A DNA stretch of 64,000 bases from Kribbella sp. VKM Ac-2568 (GCF_004345365.1 NZ_SLVF01000003.1:1-64000); one strand, 5' to 3'. Numbered from the stretch's first letter, positions 52,141-61,086 are shown. Numbers and translations are program-made. The notes: generated from the sequence alone by a model not told the origin.

Positions 52141-52647
52141 GTGAGTGACGAACTGACGCCGGACCTGGCCGCGACCATCGAGGAGGCGTTCGCCCGGCGG
52201 GACCGGTCGAACATGCAGCCGACGATCGACTTCTTCGAGAACCTGCTGGCCGAGCATCCCGGCAACCCGTACGTGCTGTACGAGGTGGGCGGTTCGTACG
52301 ACACCGCCGGCCAGGAGGAGAAGGCCATCGGGTACTACGAGCAGGCACTCCCGGGGCTCAGTGGTGAGACCAAGCGGAAGTGCCTGCTGCAGTACGGGAG
52401 CACGCTGCGCAACCTCGACCGGTTCGACGAGTCGCTCGAGGTGTTCAAGCAGGCGTGCAAGGAGTTCCCGGAGTCGGACTCGCTGCGCGTGTTCAAGGCG
52501 CTGACCCTGCAGGCGTCCGGCCGCGGGGACAAGGCACTCGCCACGCTGCTGCTACTCGTTGCCGACCGCATCGACACCGCCGAGATCAAGCGCTATGAGG
52601 CAGCGATCCGCGGCAACGCCGAATACCTCGCGACCCGCGAACCCTGA
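52141..52647 (+). CDS. Tetratricopeptide-repeat protein
   Basis: 168 residues from GTG 52141. Helical TPR units are recognisable: NPYVLYEVGGSYDTAGQEEK with AIGYYEQALPGL, CLLQYGSTLRNLDRFDESLE with VFKQACKEFPES, and LRVFKALTLQASGRGDKALA. It is probably a protein-protein adaptor. Single gene, divergent from the VOC gene; no partner evident. Confidence 0.85.
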   Translation: MSDELTPDLAATIEEAFARRDRSNMQPTIDFFENLLAEHPGNPYVLYEVGGSYDTAGQEEKAIGYYEQALPGLSGETKRKCLLQYGSTLRNLDRFDESLEVFKQACKEFPESDSLRVFKALTLQASGRGDKALATLLLLVADRIDTAEIKRYEAAIRGNAEYLATREP

Positions 52648-52718
52648 GACCAGCAATCCGGGCCATCGCTGCAGCCGGCCAGGACGCTGGTGGCGCCCCC
52701 GGCCGAGTGGTGCCGACG

Positions 52719-52779
52719 GCGGTGGTTGTGGCAGCAGCGGCGGTTGTGGTGGCGGCAGCGGTGGTTGTGGGGGTGGGGA
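52719..52779. repeat. G-rich ~21-bp repeats, about three copies
   Basis: The motif GGCGGTGGTTGTGG recurs about every 21 nt with small changes, ending GTGGGGGTGGGG. It lies in a gene-free stretch just before the second short tandem array. Runs of G suggest possible quadruplex formation. Confidence 0.6.
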
Positions 52780-52807
52780 CACCAAGCCGGGAACTCGGAC
52801 ACGTTAT

Positions 52808-52964
52808 TCCCTGTCCGAAGTCCCCGTTCCCTGTCCGGGGTCCCCGTTCCCAGTCCGGGGTCCCATTTCCTGTCCGGGGTCCCCGTGCCCTGTCCGAGGC
52901 CCCGGTTCCCTGTCCGGGGTCCCCGTTCCCTGTCCGGGTCCCTGTTTCTTGTCCGAGGTCCCCG
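52808..52964. repeat. Tandem array of about eight imperfect 20-bp units
   Basis: The unit TCCCTGTCCGGGGTCCCCGT is repeated head to tail about eight times, with substitutions and one-base length changes. There are no spacers, so this is a minisatellite and not a CRISPR. Each unit contains the small palindrome GGGGTCCCC or similar. The unit length is not a multiple of three and no gene crosses it. Confidence 0.85.
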
Positions 52965-53169
52965 GATGGTGGTCGGACTCACCACAAGCGCTCGGCCGAG
53001 CAGACACCCCGACGGGCTGACGGCTGGTGGGTGGCCCGCACCGCCAGCACTCACCAACTACGCCCGGCCCTCTGGCGCGCCGCCTGGCGACGGCGGGCTC
53101 GTGAGCAATCGGCGAGGTTGCTGAGTGGTGGCGGTCCGCTGGATCACCCAGCCTGCGCCGGCGGCGGCG

Positions 53170-53762
53170 TCAGGCTCGGTAGTGGAGGCCGACTGCTCCG
53201 TGCTCGAGGGTGGTCGTCTCGGCGAGACGCCACTTCGACTCGGGCAGGTCGTCGGTAAGAGGCGGAGCCCGCCGCCCAGGATCGTCGGCACAACAGCAAC
53301 CCGGAGGTCGTCGACGAGCCCCGCGCGGAGCAGCGCCTGGATGATGCTGGCGCTGTTGATCGCGAGGATGTCGCGGCCGGGCGCCGCCTTCAACTCCCGC
53401 ACGGTCCCTTCCAGATCGTCCGAGACCCGGGAGTTCTCCCACTTCGTGTCCGCCAGCGTCCGCGAGAACACCACCTTCTCCACGGAATCGAGCCACTGAC
53501 CGAGCGCCCGGGTCCGGTCGTCCGTCGCTGGATCGCGGGTGATCCCCGGCCAGACCGAGAAGAATCCCTCGTAATTCGTCCGCCCGAGCAGCGCCGTGTC
53601 AGCGCCGCGCCAGATCGACTCGAAGTACGCGAGGGTCTGTTCCTGCATCGCGTGCTCGTACAGCCAGGTGTCGTGCTCCGGTCCTTGTGGTCCGCTGGTG
53701 TACCCGTCCAGCGAAAGGCTCGTCCACGCGACCAGCCGGCGTCCTGCTGTCTTGTCAGGCAT
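53170..53762 (-). CDS. RibD C-terminal / dihydrofolate-reductase-like protein (frameshifted near C-terminus)
   Basis: Start ATG 53762. LVAWTSLSLDGYTSGP, the NADPH-binding LLGRTNYEGFFSVWPG, VVFSRTLADTKWENSRV and GRDILAINSASIIQALLRAG followed by GGGLRLL are typical of the YwjB/RibD reductase-like family. After GLRLL (near 53257) the frame turns to noise and runs to 53058. Shifted by one base it reads TDDLPESKWRLAETTTLEHG, AVGLHYRA and a stop at 53170, the normal family end. A one-base indel is the simplest explanation. The substrate of such proteins is generally unknown. Confidence 0.8.
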
Positions 53763-53817
53763 GACTCAATCCCCGTCTCTCGACACCGTGTACGTCGGAG
53801 TCGGTTCGGGTTTCTCG

Positions 53818-53854
53818 ACACGCCAGTGCCCTGCGACGCAGGGCACTGGCGTGT
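53818..53854 (-). terminator. Perfect hairpin downstream of the rhodanese gene
   Basis: ACACGCCAGTGCCCT pairs perfectly with AGGGCACTGGCGTGT, and two more pairs close a GAC loop, giving a 17-bp stem. It begins 10 nt after the end of the leftward rhodanese gene and lies upstream of the next leftward gene, so it should end the first transcript. Confidence 0.8.
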
Positions 53855-53864
53855 AGCGCTTGAG

Positions 53865-54320
53865 TCAGCAGGCGCAGGCGATGCCGGTGGGCGCGGTGAG
53901 CGGGTCTGACGGCCGTCGGGTGATGCCTTCGGACGTCTCGACGGGCAGACCTTCGCGGGTCCAGTACTCGAACCCGCCGATCATCTCCTTGACGGGATAA
54001 CCCAGCTTCGCGAACTCGAGCGCCGCCCTGGTCCCGCCATTGCACCCAGGACCCCAGCAATACGTCACCACCGCAGTACCAGCCGGTACTACGGACGCGG
54101 CGCGGGCGGCGACCTCGTTGGTCGGCAGGTGGATCGCTCCGGCTACGTGGCCCTGGTCCCAGCTCTCCTGGCTGCGGCTGTCCACCAGCACCCAGCCGAC
54201 GACACCGGCCCCGATGTCGGCAGCGACGTCGGACGGGTCGGTCTCGAACGCCAGACGTCCGGCGAAGTGCGCGATCGCCTGGTCCTGGGCGGCAGCCAGG
54301 GTGTTCAGAACTGTCGACAT
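53865..54320 (-). CDS. Rhodanese-like sulfurtransferase
   Basis: 151 residues from ATG 54320, with AAGGAGATCC upstream. One rhodanese domain: WVLVDSRSQESWDQGHVAGA, IHLPTNEVAARAASV, the active-site loop VVTYCWGPGCNGGTRAAL with the persulfide-forming Cys, and LGYPVKEMIGGFEYWTREGL. The C-terminus ends CAC, two further cysteines. It probably carries sulfur in detoxification or sulfur trafficking. Single gene. Confidence 0.88.
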   Translation of the reverse strand: MSTVLNTLAAAQDQAIAHFAGRLAFETDPSDVAADIGAGVVGWVLVDSRSQESWDQGHVAGAIHLPTNEVAARAASVVPAGTAVVTYCWGPGCNGGTRAALEFAKLGYPVKEMIGGFEYWTREGLPVETSEGITRRPSDPLTAPTGIACAC

Positions 54321-54413
54321 ACTCGGATCTCCTTCACGGTCAGGTCGGAGATCCCAGCCTCACGGAGCGCACCCCGACACCACCAGTGGCAGAAATGACC
54401 TACTACAACAAAA

Positions 54414-55061
54414 TCATGCCAATGCTGGCTGGGCCTCGGCACTCGGCGAAAGCGATCGCCAGAGGACGGCCGCCGCATAACTCCGGTACGGCGCCCACGG
54501 AACCGCGAGCGCCTCGACTTCCTTGACACCGGGCAACTGCGCCAGACCCCAGGCCTTCTCCACCGCGCGGCGAATCCCGACGTCACCCGCGGGCAGGATG
54601 TCCGTCCGGTGCAACTGGGCGAGCAGAAACATCTGCGCCGACCACAAGCCGATCCCCCGGACCGCCGTCAACGCCGCGATCGCCTCGGCGTCGTCGAGCC
54701 CGGTCATGTTCTCCAGGTCGATCCTGCCGTCGGCCTGACGCTGCGCGAGATCCAGCAGGTATGACGCCTTCGCGCGGGACAACCCGCACTCGCGGAGCTG
54801 GTCCGGAGTCAACGCCAGCAGCGATTCCGGGACCACCTTGCCGCCGGCAGCGGCGAGGACTCGGTCGAAGAGGACGAAGGCGACCTTCGTGGAGATCTGC
54901 TGACCGACGATGTGCAGCACCATCGCGGCGAAGTTGCTCGCCTCCATCCGCTCGTCGGACCACCCGAACGGGTCGACCTCGCCGTACTCCTCGATCAGTC
55001 GGGCAAGCACCGGCTCACGCTTGGCCAACTGTTCGTACGCAGCCGTCACCTGGATTGTCAT
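54414..55061 (-). CDS. HhH-GPD DNA-3-methyladenine glycosylase
   Basis: 215 residues from ATG 55061, overlapping the stop of the NhaA-fusion gene (ATGA). VLHIVGQQISTKVAFVLFDR and LSRAKASYLLDLAQRQADG belong to the glycosylase core. The helix-hairpin-helix LTAVRGIGLWSAQMFLL is followed by the catalytic Asp in ILPAGDVGIRRAVEKAWGL. It removes alkylated purines from DNA in base-excision repair. It is last in the TetR-NhaA-glycosylase operon. Confidence 0.9.
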   Translation of the reverse strand: MTIQVTAAYEQLAKREPVLARLIEEYGEVDPFGWSDERMEASNFAAMVLHIVGQQISTKVAFVLFDRVLAAAGGKVVPESLLALTPDQLRECGLSRAKASYLLDLAQRQADGRIDLENMTGLDDAEAIAALTAVRGIGLWSAQMFLLAQLHRTDILPAGDVGIRRAVEKAWGLAQLPGVKEVEALAVPWAPYRSYAAAVLWRSLSPSAEAQPALA

Positions 55062-56992
55062 GTCGGATCTCCGGCTCGGGAGCGGCGGCGACGGACGAGA
55101 GGGCCGAGGTCCTCGGTCTTGATGGCGGCGCGGGCGCGTGCCACCTTGATCGCCGTGGTCAGGGTGTCGACGTCGTATGCGCCGTAGTGGCGTTGCCCGT
55201 TGATGAAGAAGGTGGGCGTCCCGGAGACGCCGCTGAGGTCCGCCGTCTCGATGTCCCGCGCGACCCGGCCGGCCGCAACGTGCCGCTTCACGTCCTCATG
55301 GAGTCGGTCGCGGTCCAGGCCCAACTCTTCCGCATAGCCCATCAGGTCGGCCGGCTGGAGGTTCTCCTGGTTCGCGAGCAGCACATCGTGCATCTCCCAG
55401 AACTTGCCTTGCGTCCCCGCGGCCTCGGCCACCTCCGCAGCGATCTGCGCGCGGGGGTGGACGTCGACCAGCGGGAGATGGCGCCACACGTAACGGAGGT
55501 CGTCGTCGTGCAGCAGGTCCCGCACCACGGGCTCCGCCATACCGCAGTACGGGCACTCGAAGTCGCCGTACTCGACCAGGGTCACCGAGGCGGACTCAGG
55601 GCCGCGGATGTGGTCGAGCTCGGGATCGACCGGATCGCTGAGATCGACGAGTTGCTCGGCATCACCGAGCATGGCGACAGCTTTGCGGGCCGGCGAGAGC
55701 AGTGCGGCGGCGCGGAACACGATCCAGGTCACGAACGACGCCACGACCACGGCCGACAGCAGGCCCAGCTTCGCCTCGATCAAGGCAGCACCCTCGAAGG
55801 CCAAAGTTGCTATCAGCAACGAGACGGTGAACCCGATGCCGGCGATCGTGCCGCTGCCGACGACCGCGGCCCAGCCGACGCCCGGGCTGAGCCGGCCACC
55901 GCTGAAGCGGGTCAGCAGCCAGGACGCGGCCGTCACCGCGATCGGCTTGCCCACCACGTAGCCGACCAGGATGCCGAGGGTGATCGGCGAGGTGTAGGCC
56001 GTTGCCAGGAATCCCATGTCGATGGTGATGCCCGCGTTCGCCAGGCCGAACAGCGGGACGATCAGGTAGCTCGTCCACGGATGGTAGAAGTGCTGCAGTC
56101 TTGCGTTCGGCGAGAGCGTCGAGGTCAGGCCGACCGTCGCCGACCGGGCCAGCTCGGGGGTCGGCTGCTCGCGGAAGAGCCGGAACAACCCGGTCGCCTG
56201 CTCGAGCTCGTCGCGCCCGGGCGAGTACGCCGAGGCGGTCAGGCCGATCGCCAGCCCGGCGACCACCGGATCGACGCCGCTGGTCAGCAGCGCGGCCCAG
56301 GTGATGATGCCGAAGACGACGTAAAATCCGGCCTGCTTGACCCGCAGCAGCGCCGCGACGAGGAGACCACCGAAGGCCAGCAGCGCGACCAGCAGCGGCA
56401 TGAGTTCGATGTTCTCGCTGTAGACGATCGCGATCACCAGCAGCGCGATCAGGTCGTCGACGACGAACACGGTCAGCAGGAAGACCCGGACCCGATCCGG
56501 CACTCCACGGCCGACGAGCGCGAGCAGGCCGAGCGCCAGCGCGGTGTCCGTGGACATCGCGACACCCCAGCCGTGCGCGCCCTCGCCGCCGTGGTTGAAG
56601 GCCAGGTAGATCAGCACCGGCGCGATCATGCCGGAGACGCCCGCCACCACTGGCAGGACGAACCGGCGCCGCTCCCGCAGGTCGCCGAGGTCGAACTCCC
56701 GCCGCGCCTCCAGGCCGACCACCAGGAAGAACAGCGTCATCAGCCCGCTGTTGATCCACTCCTGCAGGTCAAGGCTCAGCTCGCGATGCCCGAGACTGAT
56801 CGAGAGATCGGTGTGCCAGAACGACTCGTACGACCCCGGCGCGACGTTCGCCCAGAGCAGCGCCAGCACGATCGCGGCCGCGAGCACCCCCGAGCTTCCC
56901 GACTCGGTCTGCAGGAACGCCCGCAACGGAGCCGCGAACTCCCGCGTCCGGGTCCAACTAGTCCGCCCAGTCAACCCAGAGAAGTCAGCCAT
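55058..56992 (-). CDS. nhaA: NhaA Na+/H+ antiporter fused to a DsbA/thioredoxin-like domain
   Basis: 644 residues from ATG 56992. Residues ~15-410 are NhaA with about 12 membrane helices; the ion-binding Asp pair is in LTVFVVDDLIALLVIAI, and GWGVAMSTDTALALGLLALV is also typical. Residues ~450-630 are a DsbA-like thioredoxin domain with ECPYCGMAEP as the redox Cys pair and SGVSGTPTFFINGQRHYGAY carrying the cis-Pro loop. This fusion is known in actinobacteria, but what the redox domain does for the antiporter is unclear. It overlaps the TetR gene by 8 nt. Confidence 0.92.
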   Translation of the reverse strand: MADFSGLTGRTSWTRTREFAAPLRAFLQTESGSSGVLAAAIVLALLWANVAPGSYESFWHTDLSISLGHRELSLDLQEWINSGLMTLFFLVVGLEARREFDLGDLRERRRFVLPVVAGVSGMIAPVLIYLAFNHGGEGAHGWGVAMSTDTALALGLLALVGRGVPDRVRVFLLTVFVVDDLIALLVIAIVYSENIELMPLLVALLAFGGLLVAALLRVKQAGFYVVFGIITWAALLTSGVDPVVAGLAIGLTASAYSPGRDELEQATGLFRLFREQPTPELARSATVGLTSTLSPNARLQHFYHPWTSYLIVPLFGLANAGITIDMGFLATAYTSPITLGILVGYVVGKPIAVTAASWLLTRFSGGRLSPGVGWAAVVGSGTIAGIGFTVSLLIATLAFEGAALIEAKLGLLSAVVVASFVTWIVFRAAALLSPARKAVAMLGDAEQLVDLSDPVDPELDHIRGPESASVTLVEYGDFECPYCGMAEPVVRDLLHDDDLRYVWRHLPLVDVHPRAQIAAEVAEAAGTQGKFWEMHDVLLANQENLQPADLMGYAEELGLDRDRLHEDVKRHVAAGRVARDIETADLSGVSGTPTFFINGQRHYGAYDVDTLTTAIKVARARAAIKTEDLGPLVRRRRSRAGDPT

Positions 56993-57797
56993 TCCGTCCC
57001 CACCGCCCGCCGGACTCAGGGGCCGCCGCGGCAGGGTCGTCCGAGGCTGCTTCGGCGGAGGTGGAGTCAGGTGAGGTCGGGAGGGCGGACGCCGCGTCTG
57101 CGGGGGCCGGCCGGGCCGACCTCGGGTCGGCGGCGGGCCCCCCGGCGGACGTTCGGTTGGTGCGGACTGAGGCTGGGTCGGTGGCGAAGGACTCGATGTA
57201 GGTGAGGGTGGAGTCGAGGGCGGTTGCCAGGGGTGCTGGGTCGCGTTTGGTCTGGGTCAGCAACAGGCCTCCTTGCAGGGTGGCGAGCAAGGTCGTCGCC
57301 AGCTTCTCTGGGTCGGCCTCCGGGCGGAGGTCACCTCGGTCGTACATCGCCTGCAGGCCTTCTCGCAGTACGCCTTCCCACCGGTCGAAACCACTCGCCA
57401 ACTGCTGTCGCGTATCCCCGTCCGATTCCACCAGTTCCCCGGCGAGCGAACCGAAGTCGCACCCGCCGGTGCACCCGCGCTCGATCTGCCGCTGGACGTG
57501 CAGGTCGGCCCAGTGCCGCAGGTCGGCGAAGCTGTCGAGCCTGCCCATCTCCGGCTGCCGGTGCAGCCGGACCACGACGTCGGCCTGGTGACCCACGACG
57601 TCGATCACCAGCCGTCGCTTGTCATGGAAATAGTGCGCCATCTGCGAGCCGCTCACCCCGGCGGCCTTGCGGACGTCCTCGATGCTGGTGCCGGCCACGC
57701 CGTACTCGAAGATCAGGTCGGCGGCCGCGCTGACGATCCGCTCCTTGGTCGCGCGCCCCTTCTTGGTCAGCCGCGCCGCCTCGACAGTCTCGGTCAT
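56985..57797 (-). CDS. TetR-family transcriptional regulator
   Basis: 270 residues from ATG 57797. The helix-turn-helix domain is at ~12-60: KERIVSAAADLIFEYGVAGT, SIEDVRKAAGVSGSQMAHYF and HDKRRLVIDVV. The ligand-binding part follows to ~195 with a Cys pair in RGCTGGCDFGSLAGEL. The last 70 residues are Pro/Ala/Ser-rich and disordered. As the first gene of the operon with the NhaA fusion and the glycosylase, it probably autoregulates that unit. Confidence 0.88.
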   Translation of the reverse strand: MTETVEAARLTKKGRATKERIVSAAADLIFEYGVAGTSIEDVRKAAGVSGSQMAHYFHDKRRLVIDVVGHQADVVVRLHRQPEMGRLDSFADLRHWADLHVQRQIERGCTGGCDFGSLAGELVESDGDTRQQLASGFDRWEGVLREGLQAMYDRGDLRPEADPEKLATTLLATLQGGLLLTQTKRDPAPLATALDSTLTYIESFATDPASVRTNRTSAGGPAADPRSARPAPADAASALPTSPDSTSAEAASDDPAAAAPESGGRWGRNG

Positions 57798-57860
57798 GGC
57801 GCCAGCCTACCCGCAAAACTGGGATCGACAACCCAAAACAACAGGGCTACGCTCAGGGGC

Positions 57861-58187
57861 ATGACAGCAGGCGACTACATCGCGCGGATCGTCGACGTGC
57901 CCGATCACGGCATCCGGCTCGAGCCGGCTCCGGACTCGACCACCCCCGGGCAGGCTAACGAGGTCAACCTGCTCGGCCTGGCAGTCGCGCTCGCCCTGGG
58001 CAGCGCCGGATACCACCATCACCCGGAGCCGCGCGATCCCGAGCTGCAGACGCTCGACGCCCTGCTGGCGGGCGAGGTGACGATGCCCTGGCTGAGCGAG
58101 ACCCCGGCCGGCGAGACCACCTACATCGTCTGCGAGTCCGCCTCGACCGGCGCCCCGAAATGCCGCGTGGAGCAACGCCGGCTCTAG
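57861..58187 (+). CDS. Small hypothetical protein
   Basis: 108 residues from ATG 57861, with CAGGGGC just upstream. Composition is natural (YIARIVDVPDHGIRLEPAPD, NEVNLLGLAVALALGSAGYH), with a HHH run and two cysteines near the end. No family is recognised. It is divergent from the TetR gene, 63 nt away, so it may share its control region. Confidence 0.6.
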   Translation: MTAGDYIARIVDVPDHGIRLEPAPDSTTPGQANEVNLLGLAVALALGSAGYHHHPEPRDPELQTLDALLAGEVTMPWLSETPAGETTYIVCESASTGAPKCRVEQRRL

Positions 58188-58406
58188 CATCCCGCAGGAC
58201 TTCGTACTACGCCTGAACCCCGCTCCACCGCCCGCGTGGACCAGCACCCGCCTCCTCCCCCTCGGACTCGCCGACGGGAAGGCCGGCGGGGGTTGGATCA
58301 CGAGACGGACACGGTGGGGGTGGATCGGCTAACGCAAAGGCGGGGCGAGGTTGCATGATGTCCGCTGAAGGATCACTCCAGCCACGGGGTGCCCTGACGG
58401 TGACGT

Positions 58407-59129
58407 ATGTCTGGAGCTCCCGGTATGGCTGATTTCCACCTTGCCGCGCCGACCTCGGCCGACGCCTTCGCGCGGCTCGCGATCGAATTGCACGACGCCC
58501 CCTCGGTCGAGGAGACGGTCGATGCCGTCGTCCAGTTCGCGCTGCAAGCCCTGACCTGTACGTACGCGGGAATAGCCCTCAACGTCCGGGGACCGCGGGC
58601 CGAGATCGCGGCGGTCACGGACCCCGTCGTCGGCGATGTCTACCACCTCCAGATCAGCACCGAGAACGGCCCGCTGGTGACCGCGATGAAGCAACGCACG
58701 CCGATCCTGGTCAGGGACACCGCCACGGACGACCGGTGGCCGCAGTGGGCCGCGAAGGTCTCCTCGCTCGGCGTACGCAGCGTGCTGGACGTCCCCCTGA
58801 CCACAGGCGACGGCTCCCGCGCCGCGATCGGCGTACTGGGGTTGTACAGCCCCAAGGCGGACGCGTTCGACGAGGACGACGAGGCGATCGCCCACATCCT
58901 CGCCCGGCACGCCTCGGTCGCGGTGGCGTCCGCGCGGCACGAGGAGTCGATGGCGAAGGCGGTCGACGCCCGCAAGCTGGTCGGACTGGCGATGGGCATC
59001 CTGATGGAGCGCTTCGACGTGGACGACGACCGCGCCTTCGCCATCCTCAAGCGCTACTCCCAGGACACCAACACCAAACTCCGGGACGTGGCCCAGCAAC
59101 TCGTCGACACCCGCAAACTCCCCCACTGA
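58407..59129 (+). CDS. GAF-ANTAR RNA-binding regulator
   Basis: 240 residues from ATG 58407 (or 58425). A GAF sensor domain covers ~15-165 (SVEETVDAVVQFALQALTCT, RSVLDVPLTTGDGSRAAIGV). An ANTAR domain covers ~175-235 (ARKLVGLAMGILMERFDVDD, DRAFAILKRYSQDTNTKLRD, VAQQLVDTRKLP). ANTAR proteins bind paired hairpins in mRNA leaders to prevent termination. The target transcripts are not evident here. Confidence 0.9.
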   Translation: MSGAPGMADFHLAAPTSADAFARLAIELHDAPSVEETVDAVVQFALQALTCTYAGIALNVRGPRAEIAAVTDPVVGDVYHLQISTENGPLVTAMKQRTPILVRDTATDDRWPQWAAKVSSLGVRSVLDVPLTTGDGSRAAIGVLGLYSPKADAFDEDDEAIAHILARHASVAVASARHEESMAKAVDARKLVGLAMGILMERFDVDDDRAFAILKRYSQDTNTKLRDVAQQLVDTRKLPH

Positions 59130-59211
59130 CCCCGCCCGGGCCGGAGGTCTCGATCGGGCCGGAGGGCGCGGCGTAAGCTCAACGCGATGTCGTCGGGGGA
59201 AGGAGACCCGG

Positions 59212-60351
59212 GTGGGCGCAGGCGCCTGGCAGCCGCTGACCGGGCCGTCGCACCAACTTGCCCTGGAGATCCTGCTCGACGGACCGCTCTCGCGGGCTGA
59301 GCTCGCGCGGCGGGTCGACCTGTCGGCCGGAAGCCTCACCCGGCTGACCAAGCCGATGCTCGAGTCCGGCCTGCTCGTCGAGGTGTCCGGCGGCCCCACC
59401 GATCCCCGCGTCGGACGCCCTTCCCAGCCGCTCGACATCGTGCCCGCCTCGCACCACTTCGTCGGCGTGAAGCTCACCGCGGACGCCGCGCTCGGTGTCG
59501 TGACAACCCTTCGGGCCGAGGTGATCGCGACCGAGGAGCGACCGCTGCCGGACCATTCCCCCGAGGTCGTCGCGGACGTGGTCGTCGAGCTCGAGCGATC
59601 GCTCGCAGCCGGAGTCCCCGGCATCACCGGGCTCGGCGTCAGCCTGGGCGGTCACATCACCAGTGCCGGCGACGTCCTGCGGGGTGATTTCCTCGCGTGG
59701 TTCGACGTACCGTTCCGGCGGCTGCTCGCCGAGCGGACCGACGCCCAGGTGGTCGTGTCGAACGACGTCACCGCGGTGACCGAGGCGATCCACTGGTTCG
59801 GCGCGGGGCGCGGGGTGAGCCGCTTCTGTCTGCTCACGATCGGCGCCGGGATCGGGTACGGCCTGGTCGTCCACGACAAACTCGTCGACACCACCGACGT
59901 CGGACTCGGCCTGGTCGGACACGTCCAGGTCGATCCGGACGGGCCGCTGTGCGATCGCGGCCACCGCGGCTGCGCGAGCGCGATGCTCACCACCGAAGCC
60001 ATCACCAGTCAGGTCGGTACGGCGCTGGGCCGCCGCGTCGAGTACGACGAATGCCTCGACCTCGCCAAGGACGGCGTACCGGAGGCGCGCCGGGTGATCA
60101 GCACCGCCGGGCACGCGTTGGGCCGGCTGATCGCGGCGGCGACCAACTTCACCATGCCCGAGGCAGTGATGCTCGGCGGCGAGGGAGTCCGGCTCGCTTC
60201 GGTCGCCCACGAACAGGTGCTCGCCGGCATCCGGTCCGACCGCCACCCCGAGGCCGCCATCCCGCCCCTCGTCCTGCAGGACCCCACCTTCGCCCAGTGG
60301 GCCCGCGGCGCCGCCGTCATCGCCATCCAGACCTTCGTCCTCGGTCGCTGA
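59212..60351 (+). CDS. ROK-family protein with N-terminal winged helix (sugar-responsive regulator)
   Basis: 379 residues from GTG 59212, with GGGGAAGGAG upstream. A winged helix lies at ~10-75 (LEILLDGPLSRAELARRVDL, SAGSLTRLTKPMLESGLL). The ROK domain from ~80 to the end includes GLGVSLGGHIT, VVSNDVTAVTEAIHWFGAGR, the zinc-site CDRGHRGCASAM and LTIGAGIGYGLVV. It could be a NagC/Mlc-like regulator, possibly with residual kinase activity. The divergent partner is not obvious; the GNAT gene follows on the same strand. Confidence 0.88.
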   Translation: MGAGAWQPLTGPSHQLALEILLDGPLSRAELARRVDLSAGSLTRLTKPMLESGLLVEVSGGPTDPRVGRPSQPLDIVPASHHFVGVKLTADAALGVVTTLRAEVIATEERPLPDHSPEVVADVVVELERSLAAGVPGITGLGVSLGGHITSAGDVLRGDFLAWFDVPFRRLLAERTDAQVVVSNDVTAVTEAIHWFGAGRGVSRFCLLTIGAGIGYGLVVHDKLVDTTDVGLGLVGHVQVDPDGPLCDRGHRGCASAMLTTEAITSQVGTALGRRVEYDECLDLAKDGVPEARRVISTAGHALGRLIAAATNFTMPEAVMLGGEGVRLASVAHEQVLAGIRSDRHPEAAIPPLVLQDPTFAQWARGAAVIAIQTFVLGR

Positions 60352-60356
60352 AATTT

Positions 60357-60386
60357 GTAACTGACTATCTCGGAATAAACAGTTAC
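60357..60386 (+). promoter_or_regulatory. AT-rich promoter region with inverted repeat
   Basis: GTAACTG and CAGTTAC form a perfect 7-bp inverted repeat 16 nt apart, inside the lowest-GC patch of this region and 10 nt before the GNAT start codon. It could be an operator overlapping the promoter. The binding protein is unknown; the ROK regulator directly upstream is one candidate. Confidence 0.45.
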
Positions 60387-60396
60387 GATCGTCCTC

Positions 60397-61086
60397 ATGG
60401 ATGAGCTTGGTCTGGTGAAGGACTTGGTACGGCGGTGGGAGCGGGGCTGGGGTCTGTGCCGGGGGCTTCCGAAGGCGACCACTCGAACGGCGGATGACGC
60501 GCTGGAGGTTGTCCTGGGGTTGCCGGGCCGGGAGTGGGAGTTGTTCCTGGTGGACGGAGGCGACGGGGTGGTTCGGGCGCTTGCCGAGGAGGTACTGGGT
60601 TCTCCGGGGTGGCTGACGGTTACCACCCAGCGGGCCGATGAGGTTGCGGCGTTGCTCGAGCAGGCCGGGCTCGAGGTCTTCGCCGAGCGGAAGTTGCTGA
60701 TGTCGATCGACCTGCGGAACCAGGCGACGCCGGCCGCACCACCCGCGGAGTACAGGCAGGAGATGAGCGGCGACGGAGCGGTTCGGTCTGCGCAGCTGCT
60801 CGACGCGCAGGGCAACGTCGCGGCGCGGGGAATGGTGGCGGTGGTGGGGACGGACGCGGTGATGCATGACATCCACACAGATCCAGGGCATCGGCGGCGC
60901 GGGCTCGGCAGTGTGGTGATGGGGACGCTCGGCCGTCACGCGATCCAGCGAGGCGCTACCACTGGCTTGCTGATGGCGACCGTGGACGGCGCCCACCTGT
61001 ACCGACGCCTCGGCTGGGCGCCGGAAGCGACGATGGTGACAGCCACCAATCGCCCGGCAGCAAACAGCAGGTCAACAGCCGCCTAG
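60397..61086 (+). CDS. GNAT-family acetyltransferase
   Basis: 229 residues from ATG 60397; no strong ribosome site is visible and the leader is short. The second half holds the GNAT acetyl-CoA fold: MHDIHTDPGHRRRGLGSVVM (the R/Q-x-x-G-x-G/A motif), GTLGRHAIQRGATTGLLMAT and HLYRRLGWAPEATMV. The first 100 residues (TRTADDALEVVLGLPGREWE) are a divergent GNAT-like half. The acceptor is unknown. Confidence 0.85.
   Translation: MDELGLVKDLVRRWERGWGLCRGLPKATTRTADDALEVVLGLPGREWELFLVDGGDGVVRALAEEVLGSPGWLTVTTQRADEVAALLEQAGLEVFAERKLLMSIDLRNQATPAAPPAEYRQEMSGDGAVRSAQLLDAQGNVAARGMVAVVGTDAVMHDIHTDPGHRRRGLGSVVMGTLGRHAIQRGATTGLLMATVDGAHLYRRLGWAPEATMVTATNRPAANSRSTAA

Noticed and set aside
52808..52964. Possible CRISPR array
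   Set aside because: Units are directly adjacent with no unique spacers and there are no cas genes, so it is a simple tandem repeat.
54761..57205. 814-codon open frame on the plus strand
   Set aside because: It is antisense to the glycosylase and NhaA fusion; the composition is Gln/Arg/Asp-rich without motifs.
59179..60996. 605-codon open frame on the minus strand
   Set aside because: It covers the ROK and GNAT genes on the opposite strand and its translation shows no domain; a shadow frame.
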